A stretch of 64,000 bases of DNA from Anaerosporobacter mobilis DSM 15930 (lineage in GTDB: Bacteria; Bacillota; Clostridia; Lachnospirales; Lachnospiraceae), in contig NZ_FRCP01000014.1 in assembly GCF_900142955.1 (NCBI RefSeq), forward strand, positions 1-64,000, read 5' to 3'. Both the position numbers and the translations under genes were made by a program. The notes under the pieces are model-generated. The model made no database searches and was not told the DNA's origin. It was given only the letters and a program-made list of their open reading frames with translations. Below, in pieces: positions 50,622 to 58,707 of the stretch. Positions within the stretch are counted from its first letter, which is position 1. Each line of letters starts with the position of its first letter.

Positions 50622-51647
50622 ATGGAGAATAAAGATATTATATTAGATGTTAAAAATCTAAATACCAGTTTCATCTCAGATCAAAAGAAAGTTGATATTG
50701 TAAAATCGGTCTCTTTTCAGTTGAAAAGGGGAACAACCCTTGCAGTGGTAGGTGAATCCGGATGTGGTAAAAGTGTTACTATGAATTCTATTATGAGATT
50801 CCTAGGCAACAACGCGCAGATCACTTCAGATAAGATTCAGTATAATGCATTGCAAGGAGAAAAGGTAGTAGAATATCAGATTGGTGCTATAAAGAAAGCG
50901 AATGGACCAGAGATGAGAGCATTAAGAGGACCAGAACTTTCTATGATATTTCAAGATCCAATGTCTAGTCTGAATCCAGTATATAAGGTAGGAGATCAGG
51001 TAGCCGAAGGATTATTGCAACATACAAAATTATCAAAAAAAGAAGCAAGACAAAAGGTACTTGAATTGTTTCGTAAGTTAGGAATTCCTGATCCAGAAAG
51101 TCGTATTGATTGTTATCCACATCAGTTTTCTGGTGGTATGAAACAGCGTGTAGTAATTGCGATTGCGATGATCTGTAATCCAGAATTAATTATCTGTGAT
51201 GAGCCAACTACTGCTCTTGATGTAACGATACAAGCGCAGATTATGGAACTACTTAAGGGGTTACAGGTTAATGAAGGAAAGTCAATCATTCTAATTACAC
51301 ATAATATGGGATTAGTAGCGGAGATGGCAGATGAAATCTGCGTTATGTATATGGGGCGTGTAGTTGAGTTTGGATCTTTAGAAGATTTGTTTGATCGAAC
51401 TGCCCATCCTTATACCAAAGCACTACTTCGAAGTGTACCAGTTTTAGGGCTTGCAGATGATCAGCAACTTGAGACGATTCCTGGTATAACACCAAACCCA
51501 GCGGATTTAAAAGAAGGATGTGAGTTCGCAAATCGTTGTCCTGATTGCAGTGAAGAATGTCGTAAAGGTAAAATTCCTGCATTTGAAATATCAAAAGGCC
51601 ATCGTGTTCGTTGCTTACAATATAGTAACTTCCCGGAGGTGGATTAA
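50622..51647 (+). CDS. ABC transporter ATP-binding protein, DppD/OppD type
   Basis: The 341-residue ATPase has Walker A GESGCGKS, signature FSGGMKQRVVIAIAM and Walker B LIICDEPTTALD, followed by the C-terminal oligopeptide-transporter extension with four Cys residues (CEFANRCPDC, C near 308, C near 334) that bind an Fe-S cluster in relatives. It energises the family-5 importer together with the next gene product, whose ATG follows 1 base after this stop. Confidence 0.92.
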   Translation: MENKDIILDVKNLNTSFISDQKKVDIVKSVSFQLKRGTTLAVVGESGCGKSVTMNSIMRFLGNNAQITSDKIQYNALQGEKVVEYQIGAIKKANGPEMRALRGPELSMIFQDPMSSLNPVYKVGDQVAEGLLQHTKLSKKEARQKVLELFRKLGIPDPESRIDCYPHQFSGGMKQRVVIAIAMICNPELIICDEPTTALDVTIQAQIMELLKGLQVNEGKSIILITHNMGLVAEMADEICVMYMGRVVEFGSLEDLFDRTAHPYTKALLRSVPVLGLADDQQLETIPGITPNPADLKEGCEFANRCPDCSEECRKGKIPAFEISKGHRVRCLQYSNFPEVD

Positions 51648-51648
51648 G

Positions 51649-52656
51649 ATGACTGAGAAAAACAAAGAAGTAATATTTAAAGTAAATAATTTGAAGACCT
51701 GGTTTCCTATTAAGAAAGGTGCTTTAAAGAAGGTAGTAGGTAATGTTAAGGCAGTTGACGGAGTTAGTCTAGAAGTATATAAAGGCGAGACTCTTGGTAT
51801 TGTTGGAGAATCCGGCTGCGGAAAATCGACGTTTGGTAAAACGGTTATGATGTTGGAGAAACCAGTTGATGGACAGGTGGAATTTAACTATAACGGAGAA
51901 TTTAAAGATATTACAAAATTCAGTAAAGAAGAAATGTTTGATTTTCGCAAAAAAGTGCAAATGGTGTTTCAAGATCCATATTCTGCATTAAACCCTCAGA
52001 AGAAAATCTACACCTCTTTCGAAGAGCCATTGATTGTACATGGAATTAAATCGAAAGAAGAACGGGAAAAGATTATGGAACGGGTATTAAAAATGGTTAA
52101 TATCCAACCAGATTATTTGCAAAGATATCCTCATGAATTTTCCGGTGGTCAAAGACAACGTCTTTGTATTGCGAGAGCATTAGAGGTAATGCCAGAAGTT
52201 CTGATATGCGATGAACCAGTTTCTGCCCTTGATGTATCTATTCAGGCTCAGGTATTAAATCTGATGAAAGACATTCAAAAGGAACTGAATCTTACCTATA
52301 TGTTTATAGCACATGATTTATCTGTAGTTCAATATATGGCAGATCGAATTGTGGTTATGTACCTTGGGAAAATTGTTGAAATTGCAGACTCCAAAACACT
52401 TTATGAAGAACCGTTGCATCCATATACGAAAGCACTGTTATCTGCAATTCCAGTTCCAGATATTCATAATAAGAAGAAACGTCAGATATTAGACGGGGAA
52501 GTTCCAAGTCCAATTAATAAACCATCTGGTTGTGCGTTTCACAATCGATGTCCATTATGTACGGATCGTTGTAAAGAAGAAGATCCAGCTATGCATCTAC
52601 ATGGGGAAAATGGACATATAGTAGCTTGTCATAAATATGATCAGAAAAAGGATTGA
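51649..52656 (+). CDS. ABC transporter ATP-binding protein, DppF/OppF type
   Basis: The 335-residue ATPase has Walker A GESGCGKST, signature FSGGQRQRLCIARAL and Walker B VLICDEPVSALD, and the C-terminal Cys-containing extension (CAFHNRCPLC). It is the second ATPase of the importer. ATG 51649 follows GGAGG by about 9 bases and overlaps no earlier gene. The flavoprotein gene starts 4 bases after its stop, so the two are probably translated together. Confidence 0.92.
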   Translation: MTEKNKEVIFKVNNLKTWFPIKKGALKKVVGNVKAVDGVSLEVYKGETLGIVGESGCGKSTFGKTVMMLEKPVDGQVEFNYNGEFKDITKFSKEEMFDFRKKVQMVFQDPYSALNPQKKIYTSFEEPLIVHGIKSKEEREKIMERVLKMVNIQPDYLQRYPHEFSGGQRQRLCIARALEVMPEVLICDEPVSALDVSIQAQVLNLMKDIQKELNLTYMFIAHDLSVVQYMADRIVVMYLGKIVEIADSKTLYEEPLHPYTKALLSAIPVPDIHNKKKRQILDGEVPSPINKPSGCAFHNRCPLCTDRCKEEDPAMHLHGENGHIVACHKYDQKKD

Positions 52657-52660
52657 TTTG

Positions 52661-54298
52661 ATGGATAATAAAGAATTAGCAATGACCTGTGATGTCCTTG
52701 TGGTGGGAGCAGGAATTGCAGGAATTATGGCAGCTATTGAGGCAGCTAGAGAAAAACAAAAGGTAGTCTTGATGAGTAGTTCTCATATATTCTCTGGTTC
52801 AAGCTTCTACCCTGGAACCTGGGGGTTGGGATTAATTGCACCAGAAGATGAAGAAGACGAAGAAGACTTAATTCGAACGATTCGAACGATCGGTTGTGGC
52901 ATGGCAGATGAGGCTATGGTACGAAGTTTTGTAAAAGAGATGCGTCCTACCATTGCATATCTACAGGAAATAGGATTGCAGCTAAAAGATGCAAAAGAAA
53001 AGAATCAAAAGGAATTTATTCCTTGTTTTGACCATAAAACGAGAAGCTGGCATGGAGTAGTGGCAGATAAGGCTAGAGAACGATTTAAAGAATTGCTACA
53101 GGAATTAGAGATTACTCTTTTGCCATATTGCGAACTGGTGGATGTGATTGAAGAAGATCACCGTATTGTAGGTGCACTGGTGTGTGAAAGGAATCAAGAA
53201 TTAAGGTTTATAGAAACGAAAGCAGTAATATTGGCTACCGGTGGCTATGGTGGATTATTTGAGAAAAAGTTAACCACTTCAGATATTACAGGTACCGGAC
53301 AATTCATAGCCTTAGAACACGGTTGTACATTAGTTAATATGGAATTTATGCAGATGATGCCCGCGCTAGTGAATAAAGAAGGTAAGGCAAGTGAAGTACC
53401 CATTATCTTTAATGAGAAGACATTTCGGTACGCAACATTGCAACAAGATTCTGAGACAGATCAAACAGTAATGGATTGTGATAAGAAGATGTTAGAACAA
53501 CGTGCTACCTATGGACCATTTACTTCAAGAATGCCATCTAGGGAGATTGACTTTTTGATAGCGAGTCATGACAAAGAAGGTTTACAGGTAAGTTATAATA
53601 AGGAATTACTAGAGGATATGCCTGAGTTTATACGTACCTACTTTGACTGGTTAAAAAAGAAGAGAAATCTAACTCCTGACAGCGAGATAAGAATTTCTAT
53701 GTTTGCACATGCAGCAAATGGAGGCATAAAAATCAACGAAGTGGGAGCGACAGACCTGCTAGGATTATTTGCGTGTGGCGAAGTTACAGGGGGAATGCAT
53801 GGTGCTGATCGCATTGGAGGCTTGTCCACGGCCAATGGCTTTGTGTTTGGGAAGAGGGCAGGAAAGGCAGCTGCTGAATATGCGAAAGAGTGTTTGAAGC
53901 ACACAGGAATAAGGAATAAAGATAGGGAAAAAGAACTTTCCTTATGGGAGATTCCTAACAGGGAGCAGATTAAGTCTGATATGCAACGATCTATGATGGA
54001 AGCTTCCATGGTAATACGAAGTGAGAGAAGTTTACACCAAGCATTAGAGACAATAATGACGTGGAAAGAGAATATGATTGTTAAGTCTACAACTGATGTT
54101 AAAGCCTATGTGGAATCAAGAAAACTTTGGGCACAGTTACAGTTAGCAACAGGAATTTTGCAGGCAGAAAGGTTAAGAAAAGAAAGTAGGGGTTCTCATT
54201 ACAGAGCAGAGTATCCGAATATAGATTCCCAATATGCAAGAAGAATAGAGATAAAGTTACAAGACAATTGTGTTATTACAGAATTCGAAGAAAAGTAA
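52661..54298 (+). CDS. FAD-dependent oxidoreductase (fumarate reductase/aspartate oxidase type)
   Basis: The 545-residue protein has an N-terminal FAD-binding Rossmann motif (VLVVGAGIAGIMAAIEAAR), a second FAD segment (TKAVILATGGYGGLFEK), an active-site block (GGIKINEVG; FACGEVTGGMHGADRIGGLS) and a C-terminal helical domain, as in the succinate dehydrogenase/fumarate reductase flavoprotein family. It has no signal peptide or Fe-S partner in the operon. It lies between the importer and the sialic-acid genes, where no such enzyme is part of the textbook pathway. It may oxidise or reduce an unusual sialic-acid derivative; this is inference. Confidence 0.85.
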   Translation: MDNKELAMTCDVLVVGAGIAGIMAAIEAAREKQKVVLMSSSHIFSGSSFYPGTWGLGLIAPEDEEDEEDLIRTIRTIGCGMADEAMVRSFVKEMRPTIAYLQEIGLQLKDAKEKNQKEFIPCFDHKTRSWHGVVADKARERFKELLQELEITLLPYCELVDVIEEDHRIVGALVCERNQELRFIETKAVILATGGYGGLFEKKLTTSDITGTGQFIALEHGCTLVNMEFMQMMPALVNKEGKASEVPIIFNEKTFRYATLQQDSETDQTVMDCDKKMLEQRATYGPFTSRMPSREIDFLIASHDKEGLQVSYNKELLEDMPEFIRTYFDWLKKKRNLTPDSEIRISMFAHAANGGIKINEVGATDLLGLFACGEVTGGMHGADRIGGLSTANGFVFGKRAGKAAAEYAKECLKHTGIRNKDREKELSLWEIPNREQIKSDMQRSMMEASMVIRSERSLHQALETIMTWKENMIVKSTTDVKAYVESRKLWAQLQLATGILQAERLRKESRGSHYRAEYPNIDSQYARRIEIKLQDNCVITEFEEK

Positions 54299-54310
54299 GA
54301 AGGTGACGAC

Positions 54311-54763
54311 TTGATTTATACAGAACTTAGTGACGTGAAGACATATCTAGGGATACATAAGAATCTTGATAAGGCATTAGAGTACATTACAACAAAAGAT
54401 CTATTGGAACTTTCCCTAGGTAAAAATGAAGTAGATGGAGAAGAAATATTTGTAAATCGAATGAGTTATCAGACGGTGGAGGAACAAGACTCCTTCTATG
54501 AAGCTCATGTGAATTATATTGACATACATCTAGCATTAGAGGGCAGTGAGAATATACTTGTATCTGATATTCGCAATATGGTAGAAGTTAAAAGAGAGTT
54601 AGAGAATGATTTTATCGAGTATCAAGGAAAAAGTGAAGCGATTTGCAACATGCAGCAAAACAAAGTGCTAATTCTGTATCCTAGTGATGCTCACATGGTT
54701 AAAGTGAAAGATGAAGAGCAAAAACAAGTCGAAAAAGTTGTAGTTAAAGTAAAAATAAAATAA
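54311..54763 (+). CDS. YhcH/YjgK/YiaL family protein
   Basis: The 150-residue protein matches the DUF386/YhcH cupin-like family (VNRMSYQTVEEQDSFYEAHV near residue 55; YIDIHLALEGSENI; ILYPSDAHMVKVK near the end, with metal-binding His and Glu residues). YhcH belongs to the nan operon of E. coli and is thought to act on sialic-acid anomers or related sugars. The start is TTG 54311 behind AAGGTG. It supports reading this operon as sialic-acid catabolism. Confidence 0.85.
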   Translation: MIYTELSDVKTYLGIHKNLDKALEYITTKDLLELSLGKNEVDGEEIFVNRMSYQTVEEQDSFYEAHVNYIDIHLALEGSENILVSDIRNMVEVKRELENDFIEYQGKSEAICNMQQNKVLILYPSDAHMVKVKDEEQKQVEKVVVKVKIK

Positions 54764-54777
54764 TTTGAGGTGACTAG

Positions 54778-54848
54778 TGTGAAAGATAAATCTTTCACAT
54801 AGGCGATTTGGTGCCCAAAGTCATCAAGTTGACTTGCACAAAGTCGCC
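54778..54848 (+). other. Structured intergenic RNA before nanA
   Basis: TGTGAAAGAT and ATCTTTCACA (54778-54787, 54790-54799) form a tight hairpin. Then 54802-54814 pairs with 54836-54848 over 12 of 13 positions, and inside it AAGTCA pairs with TGACTT (54818-54823, 54830-54835), giving a long near-continuous hairpin. No T-run follows. It ends 28 bases before the nanA start and may control mRNA stability or translation. Confidence 0.6.
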
Positions 54849-54876
54849 ATACTTTTGAAAGGGCAAGGTGATTAAT

Positions 54877-55782
54877 ATGAATAAATATCAAGGAATTATC
54901 CCAGCATTCTATGCTTGTTATGATGAAAAAGGTAATGTTAGTGCAGAAGGAGTAAAAAAACTTGCAAAACATTTGTTAGATAAAGGTGTTCAAGGAGTCT
55001 ATGTGAATGGTTCTTCTGGGGAATGCATCTATCAAAGTGTAGAAGAGAGAAAACTTATATTAGAACATGTAATGGAAGTATTAAAAGGGAAGATGACAGT
55101 TATCGCTCATGTGGCTTGTAATAATACAAAAGATAGTTGTGAATTAGCGGCACATGCAGAAAGCTTAGGTGTAGATGCCATTGCGGCAATTCCTCCAATT
55201 TATTTTCATTTGCCAGAGCATGCAATTGCGAAGTATTGGAATGACATATCAGCAGCGGCACCGAATACCGATTTCATTATATATAATATCCCGCAGCTTG
55301 CAGGTGTTACTCTTACCATGCCTTTATTTAAAGAAATGTTAAAAAATCCACGAGTGAAAGGTGTGAAGAATTCATCTATGCCTGTTCAAGACATCCAAAT
55401 GTTTAAGGATGCTGGTGGAGAGGATTGTGTAGTTTTCAACGGCCCAGATGAACAGCTCGTTAGTGGTCTTGCTATGGGAGCGACTGGTGGAATTGGTGGA
55501 ACTTATGCGGTAATGCCAGAAGTTTACCTTGCTATCAGAAGATTGGTTGACGAAGGTAAGATCGAAGCGGCAGCAAAAGTTCAATATGAAGCGGATCGTA
55601 TTATCTATGCTATGTGTGAATGCAAAGGAAATCTATATGCAGTTATGAAAGGAATTCTAAAGATTAATGAAGGCTTAGAATTAGGTAGCGTTCGTGCACC
55701 ACTAGCACAGATTGAAGAAGGAGACAAAGATCAAATTAATAACTGTGCCCAGATGATAAGGGAGGTAATTAAAAGTTTGTAA
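54877..55782 (+). CDS. nanA: N-acetylneuraminate lyase-type aldolase
   Basis: The 301-residue enzyme is a class I aldolase of the DapA/NanA family: VNGSSGECIYQSVEE (substrate carboxylate loop), the catalytic Tyr in IIYNIPQLAG and the Schiff-base Lys in VKGVKNSSM. The neighbours NanE, ROK kinase, NagB and NagA make cleavage of N-acetylneuraminate to ManNAc and pyruvate the clear role. ATG 54877 follows AAGGTG by 7 bases; an in-frame GTG at 54868 overlaps this site. Structured RNA lies on both sides of the gene. Confidence 0.88.
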   Translation: MNKYQGIIPAFYACYDEKGNVSAEGVKKLAKHLLDKGVQGVYVNGSSGECIYQSVEERKLILEHVMEVLKGKMTVIAHVACNNTKDSCELAAHAESLGVDAIAAIPPIYFHLPEHAIAKYWNDISAAAPNTDFIIYNIPQLAGVTLTMPLFKEMLKNPRVKGVKNSSMPVQDIQMFKDAGGEDCVVFNGPDEQLVSGLAMGATGGIGGTYAVMPEVYLAIRRLVDEGKIEAAAKVQYEADRIIYAMCECKGNLYAVMKGILKINEGLELGSVRAPLAQIEEGDKDQINNCAQMIREVIKSL

Positions 55783-55817
55783 GTAATTGTGAAACTTCAC
55801 ACAGGAAGGTTCCTTTT

Positions 55818-55930
55818 AGTAGGTTATAACAGCCACCTACTCTAAATGAAGTTTTATATGTGCGAAGTTTGAATTACTGGTTCAGGTGTCAAAAGTCATT
55901 CATTAAACTTGCCTTCGTCATTTTGCACAT
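55818..55930 (+). other. Hairpins after nanA
   Basis: AGTAGGT/ACCTACT (55818-55824, 55835-55841) forms a hairpin. Further on ATGTGC/GCACAT (55858-55863, 55925-55930) and AAGTTT/AAACTT (55865-55870, 55905-55910) can form a long-range stem. No gene is seen. The segment lies just before the larger structure at 55946. Confidence 0.5.
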
Positions 55931-55945
55931 TAACAAACCTGACTA

Positions 55946-56084
55946 ATGTGATGCAGAACATAGTTTGGTGAGCAACTGTATAAAGTCGTTGGTACTTTGG
56001 CTCTGTATTTTAGAGCCTTACGTACCACTACGAACTTCAACCAAGCGAGAGCGGGTTGCGAATAAACTATGGTTTGCATCACAT
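55946..56084 (+). ncRNA. Candidate structured RNA element between nanA and nanE
   Basis: This element of 139 bases folds back on itself. Outer arms 55946-55966 and 56064-56084 pair over about 19 of 21 positions (ATGTGATGCA and CATAGTTT with their complements). Inside, GCAAC/GTTGC (55972-55976, 56055-56059) continues the stem after an internal loop. A long inner hairpin uses TGGTAC/GTACCA and GGCTCT/AGAGCC (55990-56027). CAACC/GGTTG (56038-56042, 56054-56058) competes with GCAAC/GTTGC, so two states are possible. No known riboswitch consensus was recognised. It could equally be a small palindromic mobile element. Confidence 0.5.
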
Positions 56085-56185
56085 AACGAGTTATAAATTG
56101 TGCAAATTGACGAATTAAATATAAAGAGAACTTTTGACAGCCAAATCAGTTACTTAATTCATAAAAAGAAAAGGAGAGAACATAA

Positions 56186-56884
56186 ATGAGATTTTCAAAA
56201 GAAGAGGTTCTTAAAGCTATGAAACACTCTATCATTGTCTCCTGTCAGGCACTACCAGGAGAGCCATTATATGTAGAAGAAAAATCAATTATGTATCTTA
56301 TGGCTAGGGCAGCGAAACAGGCAGGTGCTACCTGTATACGTACAAATAGTGTACGGGATGTAATCGCAATTAAAGAGGAAACAAAACTTCCAGTAATCGG
56401 CTTAATCAAGAAACAATATGAAGGATATGAATCCTATATCACTCCAACATTAAAAGAAGTAACTGAGTTAGTAGAGGCAGAGGCGGATGTAATTGCACTT
56501 GATTGTACCATGAGAAGAAGAGGAGATGGAACAACCATTAATGAGTATATAGCAAAGATTAAAGAACTGTATCCAGATCTTGTGTTGATGGCTGATATCT
56601 CCACTTATGAGGAAGGTGTGAACGCATGGAAATGTGGAGTGGATTTGGTTAGCACCACAATGAGCGGATATACACCCTACTCTTTGAAAGTGGAAGGCCC
56701 TGACTTTGAATTAGTTAAAAAGTTAATTGAGGCTGTAGACATCCCAGTGATTGCAGAGGGAAGGGTTCATACTCCAGAATTAGCAAAAGCAATGCTTGAA
56801 ACCGGTGCTTATGCGGTTGTTGTGGGAGGAGCGATTACACGTCCATTTGAAATTGCGACAAGATTTATGAGTGCCATTAAGTAA
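56186..56884 (+). CDS. nanE: N-acetylmannosamine-6-phosphate 2-epimerase
   Basis: The 232-residue TIM-barrel enzyme matches NanE throughout: SIIVSCQALPGEPLYVEE, VIGLIKKQYEGYESYITPT, VIALDCTMRRRGDG, LMADISTYEEG and PVIAEGRVHTPELAKAML, with a phosphate-binding VVVGGAITRP. It converts ManNAc-6P to GlcNAc-6P, between the ROK kinase and NagA steps. AAGGAGAG precedes the ATG. It follows a structured spacer of 400 bases but lies in the same direction as nanA with no terminator seen, so it is probably still co-transcribed. Confidence 0.95.
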   Translation: MRFSKEEVLKAMKHSIIVSCQALPGEPLYVEEKSIMYLMARAAKQAGATCIRTNSVRDVIAIKEETKLPVIGLIKKQYEGYESYITPTLKEVTELVEAEADVIALDCTMRRRGDGTTINEYIAKIKELYPDLVLMADISTYEEGVNAWKCGVDLVSTTMSGYTPYSLKVEGPDFELVKKLIEAVDIPVIAEGRVHTPELAKAMLETGAYAVVVGGAITRPFEIATRFMSAIK

Positions 56885-56910
56885 GCGCAAGTAGTAAGTG
56901 GAGGTGAAAT

Positions 56911-57864
56911 ATGCGTTATTTGGGAATCGATATCGGCGGAACAGCAGTGAAGTATGGAATTGTAACGGAGCAGGGAGAGATCCTTTCTACTGCGGAGTAT
57001 TCGGTTAATTATGATCAATATGAAACACCTATTTTAGATACTGTTTTAAAAACTAGTCAAGAATTTCTTGATTCTATAGGTGTAGAAGCTGTAGAATTAA
57101 AAGGAATCGGAGTGTCAGCAACTGGTCAAATCGATTCTATACTTGGTATTGTAGATGGTGTTGGAAACAGTATAAAAAACTGGAAAGGTGCAAAGATAAA
57201 GGAAGAGTTATCAAAGCAATATCATTTGCCTGTAGAAGTGGTCAATGATGGAAATTGTGCTGCACTTGGTGAAAAGTGGTTGGGCAATGCAAGAGGACAC
57301 AAGAATGTAATCGCTATTACGATTGGTACAGGTGTTGGTGGTGGCATAATCGTGAACGATCAAATTCTACTTGGAAATCAAGGGTTTGCTGGTGAAATCG
57401 GCCATTTCTCAATTGACTATAAAGGAGTTAATTGTGCATGTGGTAATCGTGGCTGCTATGAACGGTATGCATCTACGACAGCATTAATAAACATGGTTAA
57501 AGAAGTACTACCTCTTATTAATGATTCGGAGTTTACGAAGGAAGATATTAATGGAAAATTAATTTTTGATCTATGTAAAAGAGGTGAACCTAGGATTCTT
57601 AAGGTACTTGATGAGTGGATTGAATATGTGGTAGATGGGCTGGTAAGTTTGGTACATATATTTAATCCAGATTGTATCGTAATTGGTGGAGGAGTAAGTG
57701 TTCAGCAGGAGTTATTCATAGACAAAGTGCGTAGTAAACTAAGTAATCGAGTTATGAGTAATTTCAAGAAGTCTTTGATCGTAGAACGTGCTGCTTTAGG
57801 CAATCAAGCAGGACTTGTTGGAGCTATTTATTATTTTATTCAACAGAATGAAAAGGATTCATAG
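56911..57864 (+). CDS. nanK: ROK-family sugar kinase, probable ManNAc kinase
   Basis: The 317-residue protein has the ROK ATP motif (YLGIDIGGTAVKYGIV), catalytic Asp in EVVNDGNCAALGE, GTGVGGGIIVN, GEIGHFSID and the zinc site CACGNRGCYE. ROK kinases phosphorylate ManNAc, GlcNAc or glucose. Its place between nanE and nagB makes ManNAc kinase most likely. GGAGG lies just before the ATG; nagB follows after 10 bases. Confidence 0.85.
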   Translation: MRYLGIDIGGTAVKYGIVTEQGEILSTAEYSVNYDQYETPILDTVLKTSQEFLDSIGVEAVELKGIGVSATGQIDSILGIVDGVGNSIKNWKGAKIKEELSKQYHLPVEVVNDGNCAALGEKWLGNARGHKNVIAITIGTGVGGGIIVNDQILLGNQGFAGEIGHFSIDYKGVNCACGNRGCYERYASTTALINMVKEVLPLINDSEFTKEDINGKLIFDLCKRGEPRILKVLDEWIEYVVDGLVSLVHIFNPDCIVIGGGVSVQQELFIDKVRSKLSNRVMSNFKKSLIVERAALGNQAGLVGAIYYFIQQNEKDS

Positions 57865-57874
57865 GAGGAAAGTT

Positions 57875-58603
57875 ATGAGGTTTCTTAAAGGAAAAGATTA
57901 TAAAGATGCTAGTAGAAAAGCAGCGAATATTATATCTGCACAGATTATAATGAAGCCTAATTGTGTGCTTGGGTTAGCAACGGGATCCTCTCCTATTGGA
58001 GCGTACAATCAGTTAATTGATTGGTATAAGAAGGGAGACTTAGATTTTTCCGAGGTTAGTACCATTAATCTAGATGAATACAAAGGACTATCTGGTGAAC
58101 ATAAGCAAAGCTATCGTTATTTTATGAATACGAATCTTTTTAACCATGTTAATATTGAGAAAAGTAAAACTTTTGTACCAGATGGACTAGCAGAAGATGA
58201 TGATAAAGAATGCGCAAGGTATAATGAGATAATTAAGTCAAGAGGGATTGATCTACAGCTATTAGGATTAGGACACAATGGACACATCGGATTTAATGAA
58301 CCCGATGATGCGTTTGAAAAAGAAACACATATTGTTAAGTTGAGTGAGAATACGATATTGGCAAATTCCAGACTTTTTAAAGAAGTATCCCAGGTACCTA
58401 GATATGCATTCACAATGGGAATTAAAAACATTATGCAAGCGAGGAAAATAGTCGTGATTGTTTCTGGAGTTGACAAGGCGGATATTGTAAAAGAAGTATT
58501 CTTTGGTCCTGTTACACCGAAAGTACCGGGTTCTATTTTGCAGATGCATAATGATGTAACTGTTATTGGAGATGAGGCAGCATTTTCAAAAATCAGTATA
58601 TAG
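57875..58603 (+). CDS. nagB: Glucosamine-6-phosphate deaminase
   Basis: The 242-residue enzyme has GLATGSSPIGAYNQLI (phosphate loop), TINLDEYKGLSGEHKQSY (catalytic Asp) and LLGLGHNGHIGFNEP (catalytic His and Glu), all typical of NagB. It turns GlcN-6P into fructose-6P and ammonia, feeding glycolysis. ATG 57875 follows AGGAGG by about 6 bases, directly after the ROK kinase. The 104-base spacer to nagA can form the small nested hairpin GTTAC...AGTC-GTAA-GACT...GTAAC. Confidence 0.95.
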   Translation: MRFLKGKDYKDASRKAANIISAQIIMKPNCVLGLATGSSPIGAYNQLIDWYKKGDLDFSEVSTINLDEYKGLSGEHKQSYRYFMNTNLFNHVNIEKSKTFVPDGLAEDDDKECARYNEIIKSRGIDLQLLGLGHNGHIGFNEPDDAFEKETHIVKLSENTILANSRLFKEVSQVPRYAFTMGIKNIMQARKIVVIVSGVDKADIVKEVFFGPVTPKVPGSILQMHNDVTVIGDEAAFSKISI

Positions 58604-58707
58604 CTGAGCTCTGGTTTGACAAGCAAGAAATTATATATAACTGACAACAATGTTACATAAAGTCGTAAGACTGAATCGTAACAAAAACTTAAAAAGGAGG
58701 CTGGGAT

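Noticed and set aside
55783..56185. glmS ribozyme or another known amino-sugar riboswitch
   Set aside because: The spacer lies in an amino-sugar operon, but the glmS core sequence is not present and the gene that follows is nanE.
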